Assembly (NCBI RefSeq): GCF_020911725.1
Contig: NZ_CP076620.1
Coordinates: 1,616,501-1,680,500 of the forward strand
Reading direction: 5' to 3'
From: Clostridium cadaveris
Lineage (GTDB): Bacteria; Bacillota; Clostridia; Clostridiales; Clostridiaceae
Length of the DNA stretch: 64,000 bases
Numbering within the stretch: the stretch's first letter is position 1; each line of letters begins with the position of its first letter. The notes beneath the pieces are model-generated. The model ran no database searches, was not told the origin of the DNA, and saw only the letters and a program-made list of their open reading frames with translations. The position numbers were made by a program, and so were the translations under genes. This document shows positions 36,388-46,783 of the stretch, in pieces.

Positions 36388-36400
36388 GAGGTTACGTAAA

Positions 36401-38044
36401 ATGGAGTATACAAAAATTAATGGTAGGCAGTTTTACAACATGATAGTTAATGCCTCCAATAAATTAGACGAACAAAAGGACTTTGTTAATTCTTTAAATG
36501 TATTCCCGGTTCCAGATGGAGATACAGGAACTAATATGTCAATGACATTTAAGTCAGCGGCAAAAGAAATCGAAAATATGAGTTCAGCAACTATAGGAGA
36601 GATTTCTAAAAAACTAGCGAAAGGTGCCTTAATGGGAGCTAGAGGAAACTCTGGTGTTATCTTATCTCAAATATTAAGAGGACTTTCAAAGGGATTAGCT
36701 GATAAAGTTGAAGTTGATGCTAAAGAATTTTCAGAAGCTTTGATGGAAGGAAGCAAATCAGCCTATAAGGCTGTAATGAGACCTACAGAGGGAACTATTT
36801 TAACAATAATAAGAAGCGCAGCAGAAGCGGCAGTATCATCTAATAAGACTGATATTGTTGAACTTTTGGATGAGGTTTGTGTTAAGAGTCAAGAGATGCT
36901 TAACAAAACTCCAGATATGCTTCCTGTTTTAAAGAGCGCAAAAGTTGTTGACTCTGGTGGAATGGGTCTTCTTATAATATTAAAGGGATTACATGAAGCT
37001 TTAAGAGACAATATTGAAGCCAGCATCATAGAATATGCAGCACCTAAAGAAGGTGTTTCAGCTGCAAATAATTTAGAGGAACATGAAATAACTTTTGGAT
37101 ATTGCACAGAGTTTATAGTCTTAGGAGATGTAAGCGGAAGCGAATCATTGAGAAGTGATATAGCGAATCTTGGAGATTCCATGATTGTAGTGGGGTATGA
37201 AGATGTTATAAAAGTGCACATCCATACAGATGATCCAGGTAAGGTTTTATCTCATGCCTTAAAGTATGGTGAATTATCAAAGATTAAAATTGATAATATG
37301 AGAGAAGAACATAGAAGCCTTTTAGTTGAAAACAAGGAAAATGGATATGTTGAAGAGGCGACTTCTCTAGAGAGCGAAGAAGCAAAGAAATATGCTTTTG
37401 TTTCTGTAGCTATGGGAGAAGGAATAGAAAATATATTTAAGGACTTAGGAGTAGATCACATAATTGAAGGTGGTCAGACTATGAATCCAAGTACTGAAGA
37501 TATAATAAAAGCAGTGGAGCTTATAAATGCTGAAAATATTTTTGTTTTGCCAAACAACAAAAATATAATAATGGCTGCAAATCAAGTAGTTGATTTAGTA
37601 GAAAATAAAAATGTAGTAGTAATACCAACAACAAGTATTCCACAAGGGATAACTTGTGTTACAATGTTTAATCCTGAAGCTGATGTTGAAGAAAATGAAG
37701 AAGTTATGAAAGAATGTATAGAAACTGTTAAAACAGGAAGCATAACTTATGCAGTAAGAGATACTGAAATGGATGGATTAAAAATTAAAGAGGGAAATAT
37801 CTTAGGGCTTGTAGAAGGTAAAATAAAGGAAGTAGGAGAGGAAGTTTATTCAACTACTGAAAAAATCCTAGAAGCTATGGTAGATGAGGATAGTGAACTT
37901 GTAACTATTTTCTATGGCAGTGATGTTGAGAAGGAAAAAGCTGAGGAATTTGCAGAAAAGCTTGAAGAAAAGTATGAAGACTTAGACATTCAATGCTACT
38001 CAGGAAAGCAACCACTTTATTACTTTATATTATCAGTTGAATAA
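36401..38044 (+). CDS. fakA: Fatty acid kinase subunit FakA (DAK2/YloV family)
   Basis: ATP-binding subunit that phosphorylates fatty acids held by a FakB (DegV-family) partner. 547 aa: N-terminal DhaL-type kinase domain with NVFPVPDGDTGTNMSMT (about 29-45) and GARGNSGVILSQI (about 78-90), a middle domain, and a C-terminal DegV-like domain. No fakB lies in the window. The downstream PlsX gene (9.5 kb on) uses acyl-phosphates, the product of this pathway. Confidence 0.93.
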   Translation: MEYTKINGRQFYNMIVNASNKLDEQKDFVNSLNVFPVPDGDTGTNMSMTFKSAAKEIENMSSATIGEISKKLAKGALMGARGNSGVILSQILRGLSKGLADKVEVDAKEFSEALMEGSKSAYKAVMRPTEGTILTIIRSAAEAAVSSNKTDIVELLDEVCVKSQEMLNKTPDMLPVLKSAKVVDSGGMGLLIILKGLHEALRDNIEASIIEYAAPKEGVSAANNLEEHEITFGYCTEFIVLGDVSGSESLRSDIANLGDSMIVVGYEDVIKVHIHTDDPGKVLSHALKYGELSKIKIDNMREEHRSLLVENKENGYVEEATSLESEEAKKYAFVSVAMGEGIENIFKDLGVDHIIEGGQTMNPSTEDIIKAVELINAENIFVLPNNKNIIMAANQVVDLVENKNVVVIPTTSIPQGITCVTMFNPEADVEENEEVMKECIETVKTGSITYAVRDTEMDGLKIKEGNILGLVEGKIKEVGEEVYSTTEKILEAMVDEDSELVTIFYGSDVEKEKAEEFAEKLEEKYEDLDIQCYSGKQPLYYFILSVE

Positions 38045-38053
38045 AATATTATT

Positions 38054-38084
38054 GCCACTAATATCATTGATATTAGTGGCTTTT
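38054..38084 (+). terminator. Hairpin between fakA and recG
   Basis: GCCACTAATATC (38054-38065) and GATATTAGTGGC (38069-38080) form a perfect 12-bp stem with a triloop, followed by only TTTTAAATTT. Probably a partial terminator; recG starts 29 bases after the stem without a promoter of its own. Confidence 0.65.
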
Positions 38085-38108
38085 AAATTTAAAGGAGGTG
38101 AAAAGGTT

Positions 38109-40133
38109 TTGAATATTTATGCATCTGTTAAGGAACTTAAAGGTGTAGGTGATAAGACCTGTGAAGCTTTAAATAAATTAGGTATATTTACTTTGTTAGA
38201 TCTACTTTTATACTTTCCTAGAGATTATGAAAATTTGAATTCTAACATAGATATAAATGAAGCTGGTGATGAAAAGGTAATTTTACAATGTACATATAAG
38301 AGCTTTAATGGAACTATAAGAACTAGAACTGGGAAAAATCTCACCACTTTGCTATTTGAATATAAAGGGAGTGTACTTCAAGTAAAGTATTTCAATCAAC
38401 CTTATATAAAAAATTCTTTTCTCATCGGAGGCGAGTATAGGCTTATAGGAAAAGTTAAACGAATTGGAAATCATTTAGAGATAATTAATCCCATTATGGC
38501 ATCAAAAGATATAAAAGAAACTAATATATGCCCTAAATATAGTTTGAATAGTGCAATTAACAATAAGCTTATATCTAAACTTATTCATAGTTTGATTGAT
38601 AAAGTAGACATAATTGAGACTATGCCTCAATACATAGTTGAGAAGTATAAATTTATAAGCTTAAATGATGCTATAAGGAACATACACTTTCCTAAAACTC
38701 CAGAAGGATTAAAAGAAGCAAAAAGAAGATTGAAATTTCAAGAGCTTTTAACATATTCCATGAAAATATTGCTTCTTAAGAAACATATAAAGAGTAATAG
38801 GTGTGGAATACCTTTAAAAATGAGTGAAGAACTGACTTCTTTAAAAAGTTCTCTTCCATTCAGTCTTACTAATGCACAAACAAGAGTTGTAAGGGAAATA
38901 TTGCTGGATGAGAAGAAACCTGTACCTATGAATAGACTAGTTCAAGGAGATGTAGGAAGTGGGAAGACTATTGTAGCAATTATTGCTATATTTAATGTGG
39001 TGAAAAATGGTTATCAGGGCGTTATGATGGCACCTACAGAAATTTTGGCTACACAGCACTACAATGAATTTAATACAGTTCTTAAAGAGTTTGATATTCG
39101 TATAGAGCTTTTAGTAGGAAGTACTTCAAAGAAAGAGAAATTGCGAATTAAGGAAAAAATAAAAAGTGGAGAGCCTATGATCGTAGTTGGTACTCATGCT
39201 CTTTTAGAAGATGATGTAGAGTTTCGGAAACTTGGTATGATAATAACTGATGAACAACATAGGTTTGGGGTACATCAAAGAAGTAAACTTGTGAATAAAA
39301 ATGAAGCAGCTCATGTTCTTGTTATGACGGCAACACCTATTCCTAGGACTTTGAGTCTTTATGTATATAGTGATTTGGACATATCTATAATAGATGAACT
39401 TCCTCCAGGAAGGCAGAAAATAGATACTCTATATTATAATAATGAAAATAGAAATATGGCATATGAATTAGCATTAAACGAGGTAAATAAGGGGAGACAG
39501 GTTTATGTGGTATCACCTCTTATAGAAGAAAATGAGGAACTTAAGCTAAAAGATGTGATGACTTTACATGATGAACTTAAAACTAAGTACTTTAAAAATG
39601 TAGAAGTGGGAATACTTCATGGTAAAATGAAGGGAAAAGAAAAAGATGAAATTATGACGAGATTTAAATCTGGCGAAATAAGGGTTTTGATTTCTACCAC
39701 TGTAATTGAAGTAGGAGTTAATGTTCCAAATGCAAGTGTGATGATTATAGAAAATGCAGAGAGGTTTGGATTATCTCAGCTTCATCAGCTAAGAGGAAGA
39801 GTTGGAAGAGGAAAGTATAAATCATATTGCATACTTGTGGCTAAGGCCAATAACAACGTTACTAAAAAAAGGATGGAAATCATGACTATGAGTAATGATG
39901 GATTCTTTATTGCTGAGCAAGATCTTAAAATACGTGGTAGTGGAGATTTATTTGGCGTAAATCAACATGGAGAAGATGGACTTGTGTTAAGCAGTATTAT
40001 TGAAGATTCATCTATATTGAAAGTTGCTAATATGGAAGCGCAAAATATTTTAAACAATGATGATTACTACGATTTTTGTAAAAAAATAATAAATTCTCTA
40101 GAAAAATCTACTAAATATATATGTTTTAATTGA
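38109..40133 (+). CDS. recG: ATP-dependent DNA helicase RecG
   Basis: Branch-migrating helicase for recombination and fork rescue. The 674-aa protein has the wedge/OB domain (about 1-230), helicase lobe 1 with QGDVGSGKTIVA and DEQHRFGVHQR, and lobe 2 with STTVIEVGVNVPNA and QLRGRVGRG. I start at TTG 38109, eight bases after GGAGGTG, giving MNIYASVKELKGVG; the frame is open further upstream but that would overlap fakA and the hairpin. Order fakA-recG is partly conserved in Firmicutes. Confidence 0.96.
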   Translation: MNIYASVKELKGVGDKTCEALNKLGIFTLLDLLLYFPRDYENLNSNIDINEAGDEKVILQCTYKSFNGTIRTRTGKNLTTLLFEYKGSVLQVKYFNQPYIKNSFLIGGEYRLIGKVKRIGNHLEIINPIMASKDIKETNICPKYSLNSAINNKLISKLIHSLIDKVDIIETMPQYIVEKYKFISLNDAIRNIHFPKTPEGLKEAKRRLKFQELLTYSMKILLLKKHIKSNRCGIPLKMSEELTSLKSSLPFSLTNAQTRVVREILLDEKKPVPMNRLVQGDVGSGKTIVAIIAIFNVVKNGYQGVMMAPTEILATQHYNEFNTVLKEFDIRIELLVGSTSKKEKLRIKEKIKSGEPMIVVGTHALLEDDVEFRKLGMIITDEQHRFGVHQRSKLVNKNEAAHVLVMTATPIPRTLSLYVYSDLDISIIDELPPGRQKIDTLYYNNENRNMAYELALNEVNKGRQVYVVSPLIEENEELKLKDVMTLHDELKTKYFKNVEVGILHGKMKGKEKDEIMTRFKSGEIRVLISTTVIEVGVNVPNASVMIIENAERFGLSQLHQLRGRVGRGKYKSYCILVAKANNNVTKKRMEIMTMSNDGFFIAEQDLKIRGSGDLFGVNQHGEDGLVLSSIIEDSSILKVANMEAQNILNNDDYYDFCKKIINSLEKSTKYICFN

Positions 40134-40211
40134 TTAGAATCTTTTATATTTAAAATTAATATGGTAATATGTTATATAAAGTGAAGTAAAGCAAAAAAAG
40201 GAGGAGACATA

Positions 40212-40769
40212 ATGAGAATTATCTCAGGACGCGCTAGAGGAAGGAAGCTTTTATCGCCACCAACCTATGATACGCGCCCAACATTAGACAGAGTAAAGGA
40301 AGCAATGTTTAATATACTGCAATTCAAAGTTAGAGATGCCGTTGTATTAGATATGTTTGCTGGTAGTGGCAGCTTAGGATTAGAAGCGGTGAGCAGAGGA
40401 GCAAAAACTTGTTATTTAATAGACAAAAGTCCTACAACTTTTCCTATGCTTAAACAAAATGTTGAAAATCTTAAGTTTCAAGAGGAATGCACATGCTTGA
40501 ATATGAATTCTTATGCAGCATTAAAGGATTTTAAAAGAAAAGGAATAATATTTGACGTTATTTTTATAGATCCGCCTTATAGAAAAGAAATGATTCCAGA
40601 AGCAATGCAAAAAATAGAAGAAGATGAACTTCTTCAAAAAGATGGAATTATAATGACAAAGATAGATACTATTGAGGAAATCTACGAAGGTTCTTCAAAG
40701 ATAAAGCTATATGATCACAGAAAGTATGGAAATACTACTGTCTGTCTTTACAAGTACAAGGAGGATTAA
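40212..40769 (+). CDS. rsmD: 16S rRNA (guanine-966-N2)-methyltransferase RsmD
   Basis: SAM methyltransferase of 16S rRNA. 185 aa with [12 protein letters not shown] at the N-terminus, [15 protein letters not shown], the SAM-binding [15 protein letters not shown] (about 45-59) and catalytic DPPY near residue 122. GGAGGAG precedes ATG. It abuts coaD by one base, the standard rsmD-coaD pair (ylbH-ylbI in Bacillus). Confidence 0.97.
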   Translation: MRIISGRARGRKLLSPPTYDTRPTLDRVKEAMFNILQFKVRDAVVLDMFAGSGSLGLEAVSRGAKTCYLIDKSPTTFPMLKQNVENLKFQEECTCLNMNSYAALKDFKRKGIIFDVIFIDPPYRKEMIPEAMQKIEEDELLQKDGIIMTKIDTIEEIYEGSSKIKLYDHRKYGNTTVCLYKYKED

Positions 40770-40770
40770 T

Positions 40771-41247
40771 ATGAAAAAAGCTATATATCCAGGTAGCTTT
40801 GATCCTATTACTAATGGACATTTAGACATAATTGAAAGATCGTCTAAAGTATTTGATGAAGTAATAGTTGGAGTTTTAGTTAACGTGGACAAAAAAGGTT
40901 TATTTACAATAGACGAAAGAGTTAAAATGATAGAAAGTGTAGTTAAACCTTATAAAAATGTAAAAGTTAAAAGTTTTGATGGTCTGCTTATAGATTTAAT
41001 GAAGAAGGAAGACGCAAAGGTTATAATAAAGGGACTTAGAGCTGTTTCTGATTTTGAATACGAATTTCAAATGGCTTTAATGAATAATAAGCTTGACCCG
41101 GATATAGAAACTTTATTTATGATGACTAATGCTAAATATTCATATTTAAGTTCTTCTGCCATAAAGCAAGTTGCTAAATTTGGAGGATGCATAAAAGAGC
41201 TGGTTCCAGACAGCATTATACCGTTGGTATTTGAAAAGCTCAAATAG
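40771..41247 (+). CDS. coaD: Phosphopantetheine adenylyltransferase
   Basis: Penultimate step of coenzyme A synthesis. 158 aa with the nucleotidyltransferase [16 protein letters not shown] at the N-terminus, [13 protein letters not shown], and [17 protein letters not shown] near residue 120. ATG 40771 follows AAGGAGGA; an upstream TTG-type reading into rsmD is discarded. CoaBC for the earlier steps is 18 kb upstream. Confidence 0.98.
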   Translation: MKKAIYPGSFDPITNGHLDIIERSSKVFDEVIVGVLVNVDKKGLFTIDERVKMIESVVKPYKNVKVKSFDGLLIDLMKKEDAKVIIKGLRAVSDFEYEFQMALMNNKLDPDIETLFMMTNAKYSYLSSSAIKQVAKFGGCIKELVPDSIIPLVFEKLK

Positions 41248-41261
41248 TTAGGGGGGATATT

Positions 41262-41786
41262 ATGGAGGTTATGGAGTTAATAGAGTATTTACAAGAACTT
41301 GTAGATACAGCACCTAAAGTGCCTATGTCTGGGAAAGTCATACTTGACAAGAAAGAAATGAATGAGATTTTGGAAGATTTGGTCTCATATTTGCCAGACG
41401 CCTTAAAGAAAGCTCAGTGGGTATTGAATGAAAAGGACAGAATATTAGATGAGGCCAATGTAAGATATGAAACTACCAAAAAAGAGACCGAGGAACTTAT
41501 CAGAAAACAGATAGATAATCATGATATAGTTAAAGAAGCTAGAATGAAGGGGCAGGAAATAATAGCTTTAGCTCAAAGAGAAGCCAAAATAATAAGACTT
41601 GGTTCTAGGGATTATGCAGATGAGATGTTATGCCAGTTGGATAATGAAATAGAAGCAAGAGGAAAAGAACTTATTCTATCTATGAAAAAAGATATGGATG
41701 AGTATTTATCATCCATATCTGAAAAGCTGGCAGATTCAACTGATGACATTAGAAGCAATATCAAAGAGTTAAGAGATATGAAGTAA
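41262..41786 (+). CDS. Coiled-coil protein, clostridial, unknown function
   Basis: 174-aa soluble protein. After a structured N-terminus with VPMSGKVILDKKEMNEILED, most of the chain is long amphipathic helix with heptads (about 45-172), similar in style to DivIVA/YlqD-type or ATP synthase b-like coiled coils; automated pipelines often label such clostridial proteins ATPase without good reason. GGGGGG precedes ATG. Its position after coaD is typical for clostridia. Its last 18 bases overlap the end of ylbJ on the other strand. Confidence 0.75.
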   Translation: MEVMELIEYLQELVDTAPKVPMSGKVILDKKEMNEILEDLVSYLPDALKKAQWVLNEKDRILDEANVRYETTKKETEELIRKQIDNHDIVKEARMKGQEIIALAQREAKIIRLGSRDYADEMLCQLDNEIEARGKELILSMKKDMDEYLSSISEKLADSTDDIRSNIKELRDMK

Positions 41787-42929
41787 GTTTTTGATTTTAT
41801 AAGCTAAAAATGTTAAAGTCATCAACACTGCAAGTGGAATCATGAATGCAAAATTATAACTTTTGGATATGGCAATAGTTGAAACATCCAAAGTTACTAT
41901 TGAGGATAGTACATAAGTTAATATAAAACTGATGATTCCTTGAAGGAATTTTCTAGAGATATATCTTTTCATAGATATATCTTTTATTTTATAAGTAAAA
42001 GAATACACTTGAAATATTATGCACAATCCGCTGAAACTGCAAAGAAAACTTATAAGAGACAATTTCAATGGGAATCCTATATTGCAGGTAGATAAAATAT
42101 TGCAGCCATTAGTTATCTCTATAAGTCCAAAAAATACTCCCCTTATGGCGTCTAAAGGGATATTAAAAAGAGTGCTAACTTTAGAAAAAAGTAAATTAAA
42201 TATTTCAAGCTTTCCTATTACAAAATTAAATACAGAAAATATTACTATAAAGCTTCCTACAGATAAAGATGTTGCAAGAGCTTGATCTAAAGCTTCTTTA
42301 AGTATAGCACCGATATTTTTTTTATCACTTTTATAAGAAGGGGCATGAATGCCTATAGTTGATGCTTTTGGCAGCAAAAAAGACATTATTAGGCACGAAG
42401 CATAGTTTGATATAAGCAAAAGATATGGTGCAATACCTTCAATTTTTAGCATAGCAGTACATATAGTACCTAAAATAAATAGAGGTCCTACGTTTGAAGC
42501 TATGTTTAAAAGTCTTTGAAGCTGCGTAAGAGAAATATGATTTTCGTTATATAAATCACAGGAGTATTTGGCTCCTAGAGGATACCCACACAATATGCTT
42601 ACAACTAAAGTTAAGCTACTTTCCTTTGGAAGCCTAAGAGGTTTGCATAGGAATGGACCTAATATCTTAGAATATATATGTACACCTCCACATTGAATAA
42701 GTATTCCGGTAACAACTAAAAAAGGAAATAAAGTTGGAAAGACGGAGTTGAAAAATAATATGGCTCCATCTACTGCTGATGACATTATTCCCTTAGGATT
42801 GAATATAAAAAATATTATTATAAGAGTAAGCAGTATTGTTGATATAATATTGAATTTTTTTTCTTTAGCCAGGGTAAAAACTAGTACTATTATTCCTAAT
42901 AATGATAAGTATAATAAATAAATCACCAT
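41769..42929 (-). CDS. ylbJ: Sporulation integral membrane protein YlbJ
   Basis: Nucleoside-recognition/gate family membrane protein of 386 aa with about 8-10 hydrophobic segments. Visible features are FNSVFPTLFPFLVVTGIL near residue 38 and SILCGYPLGAKYSCDLY near residue 111. YlbJ is needed for spore cortex formation in Bacillus, where it lies in the same rsmD-coaD-ylbJ-ylbM cluster. Minus-strand GGAGG is only three bases from ATG 42929; GTG 42926 would have a better spacing of six. Probably transcribed with tmcAL, 76 bases upstream. Confidence 0.92.
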   Translation of the reverse strand: MVIYLLYLSLLGIIVLVFTLAKEKKFNIISTILLTLIIIFFIFNPKGIMSSAVDGAILFFNSVFPTLFPFLVVTGILIQCGGVHIYSKILGPFLCKPLRLPKESSLTLVVSILCGYPLGAKYSCDLYNENHISLTQLQRLLNIASNVGPLFILGTICTAMLKIEGIAPYLLLISNYASCLIMSFLLPKASTIGIHAPSYKSDKKNIGAILKEALDQALATSLSVGSFIVIFSVFNFVIGKLEIFNLLFSKVSTLFNIPLDAIRGVFFGLIEITNGCNILSTCNIGFPLKLSLISFLCSFSGLCIIFQVYSFTYKIKDISMKRYISRKFLQGIISFILTYVLSSIVTLDVSTIAISKSYNFAFMIPLAVLMTLTFLAYKIKNLLHIS

Positions 42930-43005
42930 AAACCTCCAGAAAGTATTATATAGAAATTATATTTAAGAATTCTTATAATATGCAGAGAAACTATGGTGAC
43001 TTATA

Positions 43006-44226
43006 TTATTTTGTTATTATAGGTGATGTTTTAAAATCGGCATATGGATCTATAAATGGATTAAGTACACTATATGATCTAGTAGCCTTTAAATCTAACG
43101 AGAGCATATCACTACATTCTTTTGGAACTTTCGTTATTAATTTTATAGAGCTGCTTTTCTTTATTTCCTTCAATATGGCAGCACCTTTAGAGTTAAACCC
43201 TAAAATTCTAGCATACTCAGGGGTTGACTTTCGTAAAGAGTATATATCATACTCTTCAAAACCAACGAAATACTGGCATAAAATTCTGCTTATCCTTGTA
43301 TAGGTATAGCGTTTACTTTTTACTTTTTCAATAAGTTCTTTTAAAGAAACGGAGTTAGATATTTCTTTTAAAATCTTTCTATCAAGCCCTTCAGAAGCTT
43401 CAGGAATTTTATATATATTATTTTCTGATGTTAGAATTTTGTATTTCAAAAATGGGAAAATAGCTTCTGGGAAAATAAATTTATATTCTTTGGCTATTAG
43501 ATTTTGCATTAAATCTATAGACTTTTCAGTCATATAGGTTTCCAAAAATTTTATATTTGTATTTGAAGATTTTAAATGTTCCCTTATGGCAGATGCACTA
43601 GCAAATGCATTTTTTAGCTCTATATCGTTATATCCATTGCCTTGGCGTTTAATTGTAAAAGGTGTAATTGATGAATTTATCTTTAATAAAGTTTTGCAGT
43701 ATTCTATAGCTAAAAGATTATTAGGTGAATTTAAAATCTTATCAAAATCATCATATGAAATGTTTTTTTCTTTAAAGTAATCAGATAAAGCTAAAGCTCT
43801 GGCCCTTGGAAAGGGAAGACCTGTATCTAAATATTTTTTCAAATATATCTTAAACTCAAAAGGTTCATAAGCCAAAGCTTCTGCAATCACATTTATTATA
43901 TTTAAATCACCACATTCAGAGCCGAAGGAAACATAATCTACAACATTTAATTTGTCTAAAAGCTCTATAGAGCCTTTTGCGAAGATTTCAGCAGATGACA
44001 ATGCAAAAATTGCTGGTAGTTCTATTATTAGATCTACACCGCTTGATAAGGCCATTTTTGTACGCTCCCACTTATCGATTATAGTAGGTATTCCTCTTTG
44101 TGCAAAATTGCCGCTCATGATTCCTATGACAACATCACAATTTGTATCTTTTTTTGTTTTTAAAACATGATATTCATGCCCTTTATGAAAAGGATTATAT
44201 TCACATATTATTCCGCAGATTTTCAT
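43006..44226 (-). CDS. tmcAL: tRNA(Met) cytidine acetate ligase TmcAL (YlbM)
   Basis: Makes N4-acetylcytidine at the wobble position of elongator tRNA(Met) using acetate and ATP. 406 aa with the nucleotidyltransferase signature GIICEYNPFHKGHEYHV (about 5-21), GIMSGNFAQRG near residue 35 and SSAEIFAKGS near residue 83. GGAGGTC precedes ATG 44226 on the minus strand. Acetate consumption makes the divergent neighbour pta-ackA notable. Confidence 0.95.
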   Translation of the reverse strand: MKICGIICEYNPFHKGHEYHVLKTKKDTNCDVVIGIMSGNFAQRGIPTIIDKWERTKMALSSGVDLIIELPAIFALSSAEIFAKGSIELLDKLNVVDYVSFGSECGDLNIINVIAEALAYEPFEFKIYLKKYLDTGLPFPRARALALSDYFKEKNISYDDFDKILNSPNNLLAIEYCKTLLKINSSITPFTIKRQGNGYNDIELKNAFASASAIREHLKSSNTNIKFLETYMTEKSIDLMQNLIAKEYKFIFPEAIFPFLKYKILTSENNIYKIPEASEGLDRKILKEISNSVSLKELIEKVKSKRYTYTRISRILCQYFVGFEEYDIYSLRKSTPEYARILGFNSKGAAILKEIKKSSSIKLITKVPKECSDMLSLDLKATRSYSVLNPFIDPYADFKTSPIITK

Positions 44227-44443
44227 TATGACCTCCTATTTTTTATAAATATATCATATAGTATAAATCTTTTACAGGATAATGAAAATATATAAGGGTA
44301 ATAATAAGAATATTTAGTAAAATTAGAAAAGATGAAAAATATTAATTATGTAAGGAATTTGTTATTTTTTCTTGAAATGCATACTAATTAAGGAGTATTA
44401 TTATAATTAGACAGCCTAATTGTCATTGAAGGGAGTAATGAAC

Positions 44444-45445
44444 ATGGAACTTATGGAAAAAATCATGGAAGCAGCAAAAAGAGATAAAAGAAAAATAGTG
44501 CTTCCAGAAGGTGAAGAAGAAAGGACTTTAGTGGCTTCTGCACAAATAAAAAAGGAGAACATAGCTGAAGTAGTTCTTATAGGAAATGAAGAGAACATAA
44601 AAACTAAGGCGTCTTCTTTAGGAGCAGATATAGAGGGGATAGAGATAATAGACCCAAATACAGCAGCCAATATTGATAAGTACACTGAAGAATTCTTCGA
44701 ACTTAGAAAAAGTAAAGGGATGACTATGGAAAAAGCAGCTAAAATAGTTAGAGATCCTCTTTATTATGGTACTATGATGGTTAAGCTAGGAGATGCAGAA
44801 GGAATGGTATCTGGTGCAATTCATACAACTGGAGACTTACTAAGACCAGGTCTTCAAATAGTTAAAACTGCTAAGAATGCATCTGTTGTATCAAGCTTCT
44901 TTATAATGTTAGTACCAAACTGTGAATATGGTGAAAATGGAATGCTATTATTCTCAGACTGTGCGGTTAACCCTAACCCTACAGCAGAACAGTTAGCATC
45001 AATAGCTATATCTACAGCGGAAACAGCTAAAAACTTATGTAAAATTGATCCAAAGGTAGCAATGCTATCATTCTCTACTATGGGAAGTGCAGATCATGAA
45101 TCTGTTGAAAAAGTAAGAAAAGCAACAGCTTTAGCAAAAGAATTAAGATCAGACATATCTATAGATGGTGAGCTTCAATTAGATGCTGCTATAGTAGAAA
45201 AGGTTGCTAATCAAAAAGCTCCAAACTCAGAGGTTGCTGGAAAAGCTAATGTATTAATATTCCCAGATCTACAGTCAGGAAATATTGGATACAAATTAGT
45301 TCAAAGATTCTCAAGAGCAGAAGCTATTGGGCCAATATGTCAAGGATTTGCAAAGCCAATAAATGATTTATCTAGAGGATGTAGTTCAGAAGATATAGTT
45401 AAAGTTGTAGCTATAACTGCTGTTCAAGCACAAGCTTTAAAGTAA
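44444..45445 (+). CDS. pta: Phosphate acetyltransferase
   Basis: Converts acetyl-CoA to acetyl phosphate. 333 aa, the short class-I form, with KIVLPEGEEERTL, GMVSGAIHTTGDLLRP and LIFPDLQSGNIGYKLVQR. ATG 44444 is eight bases after GGGAG; ATG 44438 is too close to it. A small stem AATTAG/CTAATT (44405-44421) lies just upstream. With ackA 67 bases downstream it forms the fermentative acetate/ATP pathway. Confidence 0.97.
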   Translation: MELMEKIMEAAKRDKRKIVLPEGEEERTLVASAQIKKENIAEVVLIGNEENIKTKASSLGADIEGIEIIDPNTAANIDKYTEEFFELRKSKGMTMEKAAKIVRDPLYYGTMMVKLGDAEGMVSGAIHTTGDLLRPGLQIVKTAKNASVVSSFFIMLVPNCEYGENGMLLFSDCAVNPNPTAEQLASIAISTAETAKNLCKIDPKVAMLSFSTMGSADHESVEKVRKATALAKELRSDISIDGELQLDAAIVEKVANQKAPNSEVAGKANVLIFPDLQSGNIGYKLVQRFSRAEAIGPICQGFAKPINDLSRGCSSEDIVKVVAITAVQAQALK

Positions 45446-45512
45446 AAAATAAAAATAGTTTAATATATATTTGTTTATAATTTATTTTAAATTTGAAAGG
45501 GGATTTTTTTAA

Positions 45513-46706
45513 ATGAAAGTTTTAGTAATTAACTGCGGAAGTTCTTCATTAAAATATCAATTAATTGATATGTCAAATGAAAAATCTTTAGCACAAGGCT
45601 TAGTTGAAAGAATAGGAATAGAGGGTTCTATACTTACTCAAAAAGTAGAAGGAAGAGATAAGTATATAATAGAAACTCCAATGAAAGACCATAAAGATGC
45701 TATTAAATTAGTTTTAGGAGCATTAGTTGATGAAAAGAACGGCGTTATAAAGGACATGAGCGAAATTTCTGCAGTTGGACACAGAGTTGTTCATGGGGGA
45801 GAAAAATACGCTGAATCAGTTCTTATAACTGAAAAAGTTATGAAAGAGTTAGATGAGTGTGCTAAGCTTGCTCCACTTCATAACCCACCAAACATAATAG
45901 GAATAGAAGCGTGTCAAGCATTGATGCCAAACACTCCAATGGTAGCAGTATTTGATACAGCATTCCACCAAACAATGCCAGAAGAAGCATACATATATGC
46001 TTTACCATATGAGCTTTATGAAAAGCATGGAATCAGAAAATATGGATTCCACGGAACATCACACAAATATGTTTCAAGAGTAGCTGCTGAAACTATGGGC
46101 AAAAACATAGAGGATTTAAAGATAGTTACTTGCCATTTAGGAAATGGAGCAAGTTTATGTGCTGTTAAGAATGGTAAATCAGTAGAAACATCAATGGGAT
46201 TCACTCCACTTGCAGGATTAGTTATGGGAACAAGATGTGGAGATATAGATCCTGCTATAGCAACATATCTTGAAACTGATTTAGGAATGAGCGCAAAAGA
46301 AGTTAATAACCTTATGAATAAGCAATCAGGAGTATTTGGAATTTCAGGAGTTTCTTCTGACTTCAGAGATATAGAAAATGCTGCTGCAGAAGGAAGTAAG
46401 AGAGCTCAACTTGCTTTAGATGTATTCCATCACAGAGTAAAAGAGTTTATAGGGGCATATGCTGCTGCTATGGGCGGAGTTGATTGTGTAGTATTTACAG
46501 CTGGTCTTGGAGAAAATGCTAAGGAAACCAGAGAAGAAATCTGTAAGGGATTAGAATTCTTAGGATTTAAGATAGATACAGAAAAGAACAATGTAAGAGG
46601 AAAAGTTGCTGAAATAAGCACTGATGACTCAAAAGTTAAGGTATACGTAATCCCAACTAACGAAGAGCTTATGATAGCAAGAGACACAATGAGTCTTATT
46701 AAATAA
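45513..46706 (+). CDS. ackA: Acetate kinase
   Basis: Makes ATP and acetate from acetyl phosphate. 397 aa, sugar-kinase/actin fold, with [17 protein letters not shown] at the N-terminus, [11 protein letters not shown] near residue 90, [10 protein letters not shown] near residue 148, [10 protein letters not shown] near residue 178 and FTAGLGENA near residue 329. AAAGGGGA precedes ATG 45513. Cotranscribed with pta. Confidence 0.98.
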   Translation: MKVLVINCGSSSLKYQLIDMSNEKSLAQGLVERIGIEGSILTQKVEGRDKYIIETPMKDHKDAIKLVLGALVDEKNGVIKDMSEISAVGHRVVHGGEKYAESVLITEKVMKELDECAKLAPLHNPPNIIGIEACQALMPNTPMVAVFDTAFHQTMPEEAYIYALPYELYEKHGIRKYGFHGTSHKYVSRVAAETMGKNIEDLKIVTCHLGNGASLCAVKNGKSVETSMGFTPLAGLVMGTRCGDIDPAIATYLETDLGMSAKEVNNLMNKQSGVFGISGVSSDFRDIENAAAEGSKRAQLALDVFHHRVKEFIGAYAAAMGGVDCVVFTAGLGENAKETREEICKGLEFLGFKIDTEKNNVRGKVAEISTDDSKVKVYVIPTNEELMIARDTMSLIK

Positions 46707-46720
46707 TTTATAAAAGAAAC

Positions 46721-46749
46721 TTGACTTTTAAATTCCAAGTTTATATAAT
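46721..46749 (+). promoter_or_regulatory. Sigma-A promoter upstream of yceD-rpmF
   Basis: TTGACT (46721-46726), 17-base spacer, TATAAT (46744-46749). A near-consensus promoter giving a leader of about 65 bases before the yceD ATG. Confidence 0.82.
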
Positions 46750-46783
46750 AAATTGTGGTTACTTATAAGAACAATAACTACAA

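Noticed and set aside
42964-42980. Palindrome TAAGAATTCTTA between tmcAL and ylbJ
   Set aside because: Short, AT-rich and without a U-run on either strand; too weak to call a terminator or operator.
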